Shown here: positions 7,672 through 17,500 of the stretch, piece by piece
Layout: each line of letters opens with the position of its first letter
Position numbering within the stretch: position 1 is the first letter of the stretch
Source: Elusimicrobiota bacterium
GTDB lineage: Bacteria; Elusimicrobiota; Elusimicrobia; Elusimicrobiales; Elusimicrobiaceae
DNA: 30,150 nucleotides
Reading direction: 5' to 3'
NCBI GenBank assembly: GCA_023398295.1
Contig: JAEWSL010000047.1
Location: 1 to 30,150, forward strand
The notes under the pieces: model-generated
Database searches by the model: none
What the model saw: the letters and a program-made list of their open reading frames with translations, nothing else
What the model was told of the DNA's origin: nothing
Position numbers and translations under genes: made by a program

Positions 7672-9312
7672 TCAGGCTGCGGCAATTTCCTCTTTTTCTC
7701 TTTCTTCCGAAGCGGCTACGCGCGCCTTATATTTTTCTATGGCGTCTTTGCGCAGCTCCCTCTTCAAAATTTTGCGCAGGGAGTTTTTGGGCAGTTCGTC
7801 CATAAACTCAATGTCGCGCGGCCGTTTGTAGTTATCAAGATTTGTTTTAAGAAATTTCCTGAAGGCGGCTTCGTTAAACTCCGCCCCGCGTTCCTTTGCA
7901 ACGTAAAGTTTTATAAATTCGTTGCCGTGACCGTCGGGCACGCCCACCACCGCACACTCTGCCACGCCGGCAAATTCGTTTATGACATGCTCCACCTGGG
8001 CCGAAAATACTTTAAGCCCTTTGATGATTATCATATCTTTCTTCCTGTCGCGGATAAAGATAAAACCCTCGTCGTCAAGCACGCCGATGTCGCCTGTCTT
8101 AAACCAGCCTTCCTTGTCAAAAGCTTCCGCCGTGGCGGCCGGATTATTAAAATAGCCCTTGAAAACATTTTCGCCTTTCGCGCAGATTTCGCCCTCAACA
8201 TTACGCGGGAGTTCGTTGCCGTCATCATCTACAATTTTGACTTTAACATAAGGCAGATTTATCCCCACGGAGCCGCCCTTGCGGTTCTCTTCCGTATTGA
8301 CGCTGATAATCGGGCTTGTTTCGGTAAGGCCGTAACCCTCAAGTATCGGTATGCCAAGCTGCTTTTCAAAGTGGTCCTGCGTTTCTCTGTTAAGCGGGGC
8401 CGCGCCGGAAATGCAAAAGCGTACTTTTCTAAACGCCCAGTATTGCAGATAAAGCCTTTTTAACCCTTTTGCTTCTTTGGCAAGAACATTATAAAGCTGC
8501 GGAACGGCAATCATTATGGTCACCTTTTCGCGCCCCATAAGATGCAGCCACGCCGAAGCCGGCGTTATATTGCCCATAATTATAACTTTTACGCCTAAAG
8601 TAAGAGGAATTGCTATATTGGCCGTCCACGCCAATGTGTGAAACATAGGCAAAATACAAAGGAAGGCGTCTTCATCGGTAATCTTAAAGCAGACTATCGT
8701 GGACTGTATATCAAACATTATATTGCTGTGCGTAAGCATAACGCCCTTGGGCAAACCCGTAGTGCCCGAAGTATAAAGAAGCATAGCCACATCTTCTGGC
8801 GAGGTGGCGCAAGATAAAGTTTCCGTATTAAACTTGCTTTCTTTGACAGCGGGCCAAAAAAGTCTGATGTTTTCGTCCTTCAAGTCCGCTGCGGAAGAGG
8901 GAATTTCATCTATAGAAAAAATATATTCAAAAGAGGGTAAATCTTTTTTTATAGCCGCGTAGTGGGGCAAAAACTCCCCTTGCGTAACAACAGCTTTTAC
9001 AGAGCAGTCGCCCAATATAAATTTCAACTCTTCCGGCTTTGAAATCATAAAATTTATAGGCACCGATATAGCGCCTATCTTATAGAGAGCGTAATTGGTA
9101 ATAACCGCCTCAACGGAGTTCCTCAGGGCAAGGGCAACTTTATCGCCCTTTCGGACGCCGTGCTGCCAAAACATATCGCTGGCGCGGTCTACCGTCATAA
9201 GGAGTTCATGGTAAGTCCAACTTTTACCGTTATAGATAACGGCGGCGGCTTCAGGCTTGCGGTAGGCGCTGCGCGTCAGGGCGCTGTAAAGATCCGTATG
9301 TCTGATAATCAT
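7672..9312 (-). CDS. AMP-forming long-chain acyl-CoA ligase (FadD-like)
   Basis: The 546-residue ANL-superfamily enzyme activates a carboxylic acid with ATP and joins it to CoA. Motifs in order: YTSGTTGLPKGVMLTH (about 179-194, P-loop), EGYGLTETSPI (about 322-332), GWFKTGDIG (about 398-406, ATP ribose-binding Asp), IRDRKKDMIIIKG hinge, and NSLRKILKRELR with the adenylation lysine at 514. The pattern fits long- or medium-chain fatty acyl-CoA synthetases; chain length cannot be told from sequence. No beta-oxidation genes are nearby, so a lipid-salvage or exogenous fatty-acid role is as likely as degradation. The start ATG at 9312 has no ribosome site; the promoter at 9349-9321 would yield a nearly leaderless message. 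It is followed by cca. Confidence 0.9.
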   Translation of the reverse strand: MIIRHTDLYSALTRSAYRKPEAAAVIYNGKSWTYHELLMTVDRASDMFWQHGVRKGDKVALALRNSVEAVITNYALYKIGAISVPINFMISKPEELKFILGDCSVKAVVTQGEFLPHYAAIKKDLPSFEYIFSIDEIPSSAADLKDENIRLFWPAVKESKFNTETLSCATSPEDVAMLLYTSGTTGLPKGVMLTHSNIMFDIQSTIVCFKITDEDAFLCILPMFHTLAWTANIAIPLTLGVKVIIMGNITPASAWLHLMGREKVTIMIAVPQLYNVLAKEAKGLKRLYLQYWAFRKVRFCISGAAPLNRETQDHFEKQLGIPILEGYGLTETSPIISVNTEENRKGGSVGINLPYVKVKIVDDDGNELPRNVEGEICAKGENVFKGYFNNPAATAEAFDKEGWFKTGDIGVLDDEGFIFIRDRKKDMIIIKGLKVFSAQVEHVINEFAGVAECAVVGVPDGHGNEFIKLYVAKERGAEFNEAAFRKFLKTNLDNYKRPRDIEFMDELPKNSLRKILKRELRKDAIEKYKARVAASEEREKEEIAAA

Positions 9313-9320
9313 ATGTTTTT

Positions 9321-9349
9321 ATTTTACCATTTTTGCCAAACCTTAACAA
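9321..9349 (-). promoter_or_regulatory. Promoter of the acyl-CoA ligase/cca operon, nearly leaderless
   Basis: On the minus strand TTGTTA (9349-9344) and TAAAAT (9326-9321) are spaced by exactly 17 bases. The ATG begins only 8 bases after the -10 box, so transcription should start at or within a few bases of the start codon. No Shine-Dalgarno sequence is present. Confidence 0.6.
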
Positions 9350-9366
9350 TTTAACGGCCATCCCTC

Positions 9367-9395
9367 TTGCGTATTTGCCGTTTTTTAATTACAAT
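9367..9395 (+). promoter_or_regulatory. Promoter of the ABC ATPase/peptidase operon, nearly leaderless
   Basis: TTGCGT (9367-9372) and TACAAT (9390-9395) are spaced by exactly 17 bases. The ATG at 9404 begins 8 bases after the -10 box, and no Shine-Dalgarno sequence is seen. This mirrors the arrangement on the opposite strand. Confidence 0.6.
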
Positions 9396-9403
9396 TAAGT
9401 TCT

Positions 9404-10207
9404 ATGGCCGACATTTTGAGAATTGAGCATATCAGCAAAACCTTTGAAGGCGGCTCCCCCCTCTTCAAAAGGGCGGGCACACAGGCTCTTAAAGACATTT
9501 CCTTTACCGTGCGCGAGGCGGAAAGTTTTGCCCTCACAGGCCCTTCGGGCTGCGGCAAAAGCACTTTGGCAAAAATAATACTCGGCCTTGAAAAAGCAGA
9601 CAGCGGCAAAATATTTATAGACGACAAAGATATAAGCCTGCTTAAAAAACGCCCGCTGCGCGCCCTGCGCGCTCAAGTGCAGATAGTGTTTCAGGATCCC
9701 TATTCCTCGCTGGACCCGCGCATGACCGTAAAAGATATCTTGGAGGAGCCTTTCCTTATCCATAAAATCCCCTGCGGCAAAAATAAAATAAACGAACTTT
9801 TGGACACCGTAGGGCTGCCCTCTACGGCGCGGGAAAAATATCCTTACGAGTTTTCCGGCGGGCAAAGACAGCGCATAGCCGTAGCCCGCGCCCTTGCCTT
9901 AAACCCGCGCGTACTTATTGCCGACGAAGCCGTAAGCGCGCTGGACGTTTCCATACAGGCCCAAATATTAAATATGCTCAAACAAATAAAAGAAACGCGC
10001 AACTTGACGCTTATTTTTATCTCCCATGATTTGGCTTTATGCAAATTCCTATGCACCAGGGCCGCCGTCTTAGACGGCGGCTCTTTGGCCGAACTTGCTC
10101 CCGTGCGGGAACTTTTTAGCAACCCAAAAAGCGAGCAGACAAAACGCCTTTTGGCAGCCGCGGCGCCCTTGACTTTAGGCAAATTCAAAAGCGCCGGCGC
10201 GGTTTAA
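9404..10207 (+). CDS. Oligopeptide/dipeptide-type ABC transporter ATP-binding protein
   Basis: The 267-residue ATPase resembles DppF/OppF. It has Walker A GPSGCGKST (46-54), Q-loop FQDPYSSLDPRMTV, signature FSGGQRQR (150-157), Walker B VLIADEA (Asp174, Glu175), D-loop SALD, and switch His208 in ISHD. The QDPYSSLDPR motif and overall length are characteristic of peptide/nickel importer ATPases. It would energise import of short peptides, but no permease, binding protein or partner ATPase lies in the window, so the rest of the transporter must be encoded elsewhere. It shares an operon with the M20 peptidase (23-base gap), which supports a peptide-use role. The C-terminal Cys-rich oligopeptide-transporter tail found in some OppF proteins is absent. 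Confidence 0.92.
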   Translation: MADILRIEHISKTFEGGSPLFKRAGTQALKDISFTVREAESFALTGPSGCGKSTLAKIILGLEKADSGKIFIDDKDISLLKKRPLRALRAQVQIVFQDPYSSLDPRMTVKDILEEPFLIHKIPCGKNKINELLDTVGLPSTAREKYPYEFSGGQRQRIAVARALALNPRVLIADEAVSALDVSIQAQILNMLKQIKETRNLTLIFISHDLALCKFLCTRAAVLDGGSLAELAPVRELFSNPKSEQTKRLLAAAAPLTLGKFKSAGAV

Positions 10208-10230
10208 GAAATAATGATAAGGAGATTGTA

Positions 10231-11382
10231 ATGACACCTAAAATAAACTACCAAAGAATGCTGGACACTTTTATTAAGCTGACAAAAGTGTGCGGGCCTT
10301 CCTGCGACGAAGGAAATATAGCAAAAGCCGTTGAAGCGGAACTTAAAAAAATAGGCTGTAAAACCGCCTATGACGATGCGGGCAAAAAATTCGAAACCAG
10401 CGCAAAAGGCAATTTAACAGCGTCCTTTAAGGGCACGGTAGAAAGCGCGCCCTTTGTGCTTGCCGCGCATTTGGACACCGTAACGCCCTGCAAGGATATT
10501 AAACCAGTAATAAAGAAGAATATGGTATTTTCCGACGGGACCACAATTCTCGGCGCAGATGACAGGGCCGGCATCGCCATAATAATTGAAGTTATGCGCG
10601 CCTTAAAAGAAAGCAAAGCCAAATATCCGCCGGTGGAAGCCCTTTTTACCCTCTGCGAGGAAACGGGCATGTACGGTTCAAAAAATATTGACATCAAAAA
10701 ACTTAAAGGCCGCGAAGGCATTATCTTAGACAGCGAAGAGCAGGATTTCCTTATTATCGGCGCGCCTGCCGCAGTTACTTTTAACGTTAAGATAAAGGGT
10801 AAAGCCTCCCACGCTGGCGCCGCGCCCGAAAAGGGTGTATCGGCAATTGAAATGGCGGCTTACGCCCTTTCAATAATGAAACTGGGCCGGATAGATTTTG
10901 AAACTGTGGCCAACTTCGGCATAATAAACGGCGGCAGCGCGACAAACGTTGTCACGCCCGAGCTTTTTATGCAGGGCGAGGCAAGAAGCAGAAATATGGC
11001 CAAACTCAAAAAACAGGTGGCGCATATGAAAGACTGCTTCAAAAAAGCAGAAAAGAAATTTATCAAGAAAATTGACGGCAAAGTCTTCAAGCCCGCAATA
11101 GAAGTTGAGGTTAAAGAGAAATATCCCGCGCTTAATATACCGCCAAAATCGGCATTAATTAAACTTATCTGCGACTCGGCAAAAAAGCACGGCCTTAACC
11201 TTAAAACCGCTTTAAGCGGCGGCGGGTTTGACGCAAATATATTGTTCTCAAAAGGCCTAAATACCCCCATTATAGGCATAGGCTACGGCAAAGAACATAC
11301 GACCGAAGAATTCTTGGACCTTAATATCTATAACAAAGCGGCCGATATTACCCTTGAGACAGCCTTAAACTATAGAAAATAA
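10231..11382 (+). CDS. M20-family metallopeptidase, tripeptidase T-like
   Basis: The 383-residue cytoplasmic two-zinc peptidase has the expected ligands and catalytic residues: HLDT (His80; Asp82), GADDRAG (Asp110 bridging), EETGMYG (Glu143 catalytic, Glu144), LDSEE (Asp167), and KEHTTEE (His356). A dimerisation (lid) domain starts around KGKASHAGAAPEKGVSAIEM. These features place it with PepT-like tripeptidases (PepT/PepD-type M20). It would trim N-terminal residues from short peptides, plausibly those taken up by the transporter served by the upstream ATPase. It has a strong ribosome site AAGGAG (10219-10224), in contrast to the gene before it. It is followed by a clear terminator. Confidence 0.9.
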   Translation: MTPKINYQRMLDTFIKLTKVCGPSCDEGNIAKAVEAELKKIGCKTAYDDAGKKFETSAKGNLTASFKGTVESAPFVLAAHLDTVTPCKDIKPVIKKNMVFSDGTTILGADDRAGIAIIIEVMRALKESKAKYPPVEALFTLCEETGMYGSKNIDIKKLKGREGIILDSEEQDFLIIGAPAAVTFNVKIKGKASHAGAAPEKGVSAIEMAAYALSIMKLGRIDFETVANFGIINGGSATNVVTPELFMQGEARSRNMAKLKKQVAHMKDCFKKAEKKFIKKIDGKVFKPAIEVEVKEKYPALNIPPKSALIKLICDSAKKHGLNLKTALSGGGFDANILFSKGLNTPIIGIGYGKEHTTEEFLDLNIYNKAADITLETALNYRK

Positions 11383-11399
11383 ATATACTGCATGATAAG

Positions 11400-11436
11400 A
11401 CAGGCGCGTATTTTTTAATACGCGCCTGTTCTTTGC
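11400..11436 (+). terminator. Rho-independent terminator after the peptidase gene
   Basis: A perfect 13-bp stem (11400-11412 with 11417-11429) closes a four-T loop and is followed by TTCTTTG. The U tract is short but the stem is strong, and it lies 18 bases after the stop codon. Confidence 0.8.
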
Positions 11437-11456
11437 CCTGCTGATATTGCCGTAGG

Positions 11457-11475
11457 TCCAATTGACTGTATTGGA
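11457..11475. promoter_or_regulatory. Small inverted repeat upstream of the giant protease gene
   Basis: TCCAAT and ATTGGA flank 7 bases and include a TTGACT that could be a -35 box. No matching -10 is found at 16-18 bases, so the promoter of the next gene is not settled. A weaker pair, TTGTGC (11491-11496) and TATTCT (11514-11519), is 17 bases apart. Confidence 0.25.
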
Positions 11476-11568
11476 TAGGTCTTTTTTCCCTTGTGCCGCA
11501 ATTATGCTAATGATATTCTAAGGTATAGGATATATGAGTATATGTCCATATTTATGTATTACAGATAT

Positions 11569-14500
11569 ATGTTAAAGAAATTTATCGCGGCGCTTTTATC
11601 TTTATGCCTTGTTTACCCTCAAGCTTTAGGGCAGGTTTTGCTTTCGGAAAAAAACTCAAAAACTTATATTGACACTTTTAACCAGACGCGCGCCGACCTA
11701 AGCGGCAAGCTTAACGAAATGGCCGCAAAAAACACGCAAACCACCATCGCCCGAAAGAGCATAGGCGAAATAGCGCAAAAATTATCAGAACTGGCCGCCC
11801 AATCTTACGATTCCCAAAAAACCGAAGAATTTAACGTCCTCTTAAACGCGCATCTTAAACAAGTGGCCGAAGCGATTAAAAATAATAACGAGGACGCAAA
11901 CGTTTTATACGGCGTTGTGCTGCCGCAAATGTACCCGACAAATAAAATTTCGGGCGCGGCGCGTCAAGAAGTCAAAAAAATATATGCAAATGTTTGGGAG
12001 CAATGCCGCCAAAATCCCGCCGATAAAAACTGCCCTTTTGAAAAGCTGGGCACCTCATTTTTAATGTTATCTCTGGATGAGGATAACCCCGTTTCCGTTG
12101 AAAAACTGACCGGATTTGTCTTAAACAAAAACTTAGACGAACCGCAACGCCAAGAACTTTTGCAATACGCCGCCCCGATATTTGCCTACGGGAACAACAG
12201 GCAGGAATTAAAAAAAATAATAGAAAATTTAACGAGCAGAACGCCCTCCATTAATCTTGAGGAAGCCTATTTTGACCCTTTTAGTTACGTTAAAGCTTTG
12301 GATAATGTTTACAGATTTAACAAAGAAACTATCCTGCATAAAGACGGCGCGGTTGAAGGCGCAAAGGCCTATTTCAAGGAACCTTTTGCCGAATATCAGT
12401 ATTTGCCCAAAGAAACCAGCGTTTTAATTGAGCTTAATAAAGAAAAATTAGCCAAGATGCAAAGCAATCTGCAAAGGCAAAAAGACGAAGCAAAACCGAT
12501 TATAAAGGAAAATGCCGTTTTAGACGAAATATTAAAATACGCCTTAACCAAAAGTAAAGCTACGCAGGAACCTTACGCTTTAGTTCAAGCCCTTAAGGCT
12601 TACGCGGATTTCTTTGGGGACACCGAACAAAATTGGAAGGACGCTTTTGCTTATATTTATACTTTGCCGCTAAACTCTTCCCCCGCGGCGGAAATGTACC
12701 GCGTGGCAATCGTGGGGGAACTGGCCGCTTTTGCGCCGGCGGGCATGGGACAAAGGGACGAATTTAAGAAATATTTTTCCGCCGCGCTCAGCAACGCGTA
12801 CTTTGAAACAAAGCGCAGCAAATATATAAAGGAGGAGGAAAAAGCCCCCCTCCAAAACGCTTTGGCCGAAAGTTATTTTTTGATAAACGGCATTTACACA
12901 GATAATGCGCAGATAGTAAGTTCAGGCGGAATCAGGGCGGAAATACGCTCCACAAACAAAGAAAAAAATTTATGGGCTTCCTTAGTTGACGTTAAGGATT
13001 CCCCCACCGAATCGGCGTTAAATTTATGGATGTTCCTTTCCCTTGCAGGCGGGCTTGTAAAAAGCTCCAACCGACTGCTGCCTAAACTTGCAATAACGGC
13101 AAAAAGCGCCTACGCTTCCTTAGGCGCAAAAAGTATTGCGGCTTATACCCAGAGAACAAAAAGAATTTACGGCGCGCTTAAATATTTGTCCCAGAAAAAT
13201 CAAATGCCGCTTGCGCAGTACGCTCTCAAAAACGCCAAATACCGCAACGCCATGAAAATAGCCGAAAAAGGCGGCATAAAAATGGTTGAGGGCATGCCGA
13301 CAGGAGAATACTTTGCCTCTCCCTATCTTACCTCCGCCAAAGCGCCAGAAATACTGCGAATATCTAAAGATATAAAGCAAGCCTCTTCTTTGGGCCTAAG
13401 CGCTTTGGGCAAAGGCGGGACTGTGCCCACCCTCCTGAAAAATAAAGAGGAGGCGGGGCTGATTTATTCCTACGCAGACGATTACAAAAACGGCCTGAAT
13501 TTATCAAAATACGAATTGACGGTCAATAACATAAAGAAAAATGTAACGGCCGTTTCGCTCAACGTAAACGCGGCGGGCGCGGCCGCACAAGACGCGGCCG
13601 CCGCAAACACCGCAATACCGCAATATTCCTTTAACCTGCCCAGAAGCGTTTTATATTCCTCAAAAACAAAAGGCTTAATAGGGCTAATGCAGAACGAAGC
13701 CTTCGTAAACGATTACAGATACCTGAATAAACTTTATAAAACCGCGCTTGATAAGGGAATTTCATTTTACAACCCTATAAAAGGCAAAATCTACGGCGAC
13801 GATTTATCTTTTTTCCCCAAAGAGGGTTTTATCTATAAAACAAAACAAATAGCCGGACGCCTGCCCTCCGCGTTCAACGCACAAAAGCCGAGTTTTTTTA
13901 CAAATTTCCTAAGCAAAGCCACAGGAAAAGGCGGGCTCTTCATACCCGGCAGTCCGCGCAATACTTTTATAAAAATGTCTTCGGGGAACAATCCTTTTCT
14001 TATGCCGATGAAAGACTTTGATCATTCCGATATAGTGTTCCTGGCTAAGGATAACTTGCAGTTTTCGCTGATGAAAAATACTCTTTCGCAATGGTATTTT
14101 AATGCAAAAGCGCTTTGGCTGCCGTCAAATCCAAATATCGCAAATTCCGTCTTAAAAGTAATTACGCCGCAAAATGCCGAACTTTCCGCTACGGTCATAA
14201 ACTATGAGGGTATCCCTTTTGTAATAACCAGCGGGCATAATATGGCAGAAGGCTCTTTTGTTACCTTAAAAACCAATAACGGCAATTACTACACGGGGGC
14301 CGTCCAAACGCTTAATAAACAGAGAATGCAGGACGTAAGCTTAATAGAAATTGCCGACGCAAAAGCAAATAATTTTTGGAATGAGGTCGGCAAAGGTTTC
14401 CCTCTTTATCTGGGAGTAGTGCCAGCAGGCTCAAAAATAACCACTTACGGCATATCAAATGATAAAGTGCAGGCAAGAAAAGCCTACTACGAAGGCTTAA

Positions 14501-17500
14501 GCGAGGGCCCCGCCATTATGCACCGCAGCACCTATAACGCTAAAATGGGGTTTTGCGGAGCCCCCGTTTTCTATACCGATTTACTGGGCAACTCCCATCT
14601 GATCGGCATACATCAGGGGCACGATTTTGCCCGTCCGCTGACTTTGCAAAAATGGCTTAACAAACCTTCCTCTTTGCAGGTTACGGCAAATTCCATAGCT
14701 AATTTCTTTGACACTAAGGTGCTGCCGCAGATACCCGACATAAGTATAAAAGAGCCGACGCAGCTTTGGAAGACAAATCCAAAATTCAGAAATCAGGGAC
14801 TGCGCTTCCCTCTGCAAAATGAAAACCCCTTTGAGCCCGGACTTTTTGAGGACGCCAAACTGCCGTCTTTGAAAAAAATATTGCGCAATCTTGATAAAAA
14901 TAAAGATTTGTATTATCAAACTGTATCGGCTTTAGACTTGAACGCAACGGATTTCCCCCTGAACTCTTCAAACATATCTTATTTTCCGTTTCTGCTGGAC
15001 ATTTTATACAGACTAAATATGAGCATAGCCGTTAAACCGTTAAATTTTATGTTATCAGTTCTTCTTTATCCAGATTTTTTCCAGAATATGAATAATATCT
15101 CAAACCAGGCAAATATAATGAATAAAGCTATGGATAAACTTTACTCTTCCATTTCAACAGGCGAACCGAAATCTCTTTATCAAAACTTTACCTATACGCA
15201 AAACGCGCTTGCTACGGAAATATTGAAAAGCCCCTTTTTGGCTCCGCAGGTAATGCCTCCTTTGACGCAAACCCCCAAACCGCTGACAAGAGCGCAGAAA
15301 CTTTTGAGCAATTTAAGAGCGCAATATGCTAAACTTCCCGCGGCGGAAAACGCCGAGCTTTCGCCTTTTGAAAAAGCAATGGCAAAAGCAACCGTAAGTA
15401 TGCAATATGAAGTGCCGACAGCAAAAACCCTCTACGACACAACCTTTATGCGCCACGAATTTAACGGCGTGCTTGCCAAATTCCTCTTTACTTTAGACAA
15501 CGGCATAAGAGTTGCCGTGCCGACTTTGCTTTCCACTGGACATCCTTTTATCAATAGCGGATTTTCAGCCCCTCTTTCCGAAAGCAATATGCTGGAAAGA
15601 ATATTTAATCCTTCCGCTTCTTCCTTAAGAATAAAACCTTTTGAAGGGAAATCTTGGCACAAAGCCAAACTGAAATCCTATAATACTTCCGAAGATCTGG
15701 CGATAATTGATATAAATAATCCCTCCCTCCTGGAGAGAGGAAATATAATCCCCGCCGAGATTGGAGGAATTTACGACATGCCCTCCGACGTATATTCCTT
15801 CGGAAATGTTGCGGGCAAACCAATAAATACGCAAGGCGTCCTGCGCGGCATGCACGAGCAGCACCTGATATCCTCTTTAATGACAATGAAGGGACTCAGC
15901 GGAAGCGGGTTGTTTAATCAAGACGGCAAGTTGATCGCTTTACATGACGGCAGCTTGTTTGCAAATGACCTAAACGATAGAATAAACGAAATAGGTTCCC
16001 TGATATATAAGAACCCCAAATTTGCTTATCAGCTGCGGGATATAAAAGATATTAACTCCTCCTTTACGCCTATGGAAAAAATACGAAGTTTTGTTTATGA
16101 CGAACTTAAATCCAGGATAGAAACCTTAGTAACTAAATATCTGCCCGCAGATATTGCAAATAAGCCCAATGTAGAAATAACCTTCGGCCTCAATGCGACC
16201 TCAATAAAAAACATATCGCTTGGAACGGCCCGCCAAATACCGCAAAAACCGAGTTTGATTCTTAAGCGTTTATCCTTCAATAAACCCATGACAAAACAGC
16301 TTAATTCTTTGCAAACGCCAATCGGCAAAAAGCCTTCCGATAATTACAGCCAACTGTCTTTGTTCGGGGAGGAGCCTCCCCCTGCGCAATCTTCTGCAAA
16401 TTCTGCCCCGCCGATACCGCAGACGCCAAACACCGTCGTAGGCAAACATATTATACCGCCGCCCGCTTATTATCCAAAAACGGGATTCTCGCCCGACGCG
16501 CTTGATTTGCCGCGCGGCATACCTTCCTCCGCGGGAAGCGTATTTAAGATAGGAAACAAAGCAGTGCCTTATTACTTCGGGACGGCGCTTGGCTTCGGCA
16601 AAGGCTTCATTCTATCAATATTTCCTTATAACCCCGCGCAGCGCGCAAAAGGCGATTTCTTTGTTCTAAACCAATTTACCAAAAGAAAAGGAAGCGCAGA
16701 ACTTATATACAGCGAGCCGTTGAAAAATTATTTGGATAAAGATATGGATAAATATTTTTCCCTGCTCGTCCCAAAAAACCCGGGCTTTTTTAAGGGAATA
16801 ATGACTTTTAAGCTGCCCTCCGAACAAATAATACCCCCCGGCGCCCCTTTAATAACGCAGGGCTATATGGACCAATACCGCTATAATATATTCAACGCGG
16901 AAGTTCACAACGCCTCCGATATGCGCGCAGGCCCTTATGAAGAAAAACTAATCTACGCTCACACGGACAACGTTATGGGCAAAAGTTCGGCCGACGCTCT
17001 TACATTAAAAGATAAAAACAAAGTCTGGGACTTGCAGGGAATGGCCTACTATAAAATAAAACCCTCCCCCTCAGACGCTTGGATGTATTACGGCATACCC
17101 TACGATGAGTATCACGATGGCAGCGTCATTATCCCTGGATACACGATGTTTATCCCGCCGCGTTTTATAAAATCTTTCCTTACAAGGGCTTATTTTGACC
17201 TTGAAAAATCCTTAGACCCGGCCAATCCCAGGAATAAAAAAATATTGCTAAATTTGGAAAACAGCATCAGCCCTAAGCAAACCGACAAAAACTCAATCCC
17301 TATTTTCCCGAGCGGACAGGTAAATAACGCCGAAGCGGCCGCCCCCGCCGCGGCTTTTGCCCCGATAAACCCCCAGCCGCAAAAAACTTTGCCCCAAAAG
17401 GGGACGAACCTCCGTAATAATTTCGTCAGCTACAATGAGCTAATGAACAATTTTAACAATCAGAACCCTTCTATTTGGAATGATATATATACGAAAGCTA

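Noticed and set aside
7927..8463. 178-codon plus-strand frame opposite the acyl-CoA ligase
   Set aside because: It overlaps the conserved ANL motifs on the other strand and shows no recognisable sequence of its own.
11491..11568. TTG start and extra 26 residues on the giant protein
   Set aside because: The signal peptide begins at 11569 and the upstream residues (Tyr/Arg-rich) would block it; 11542 remains possible.
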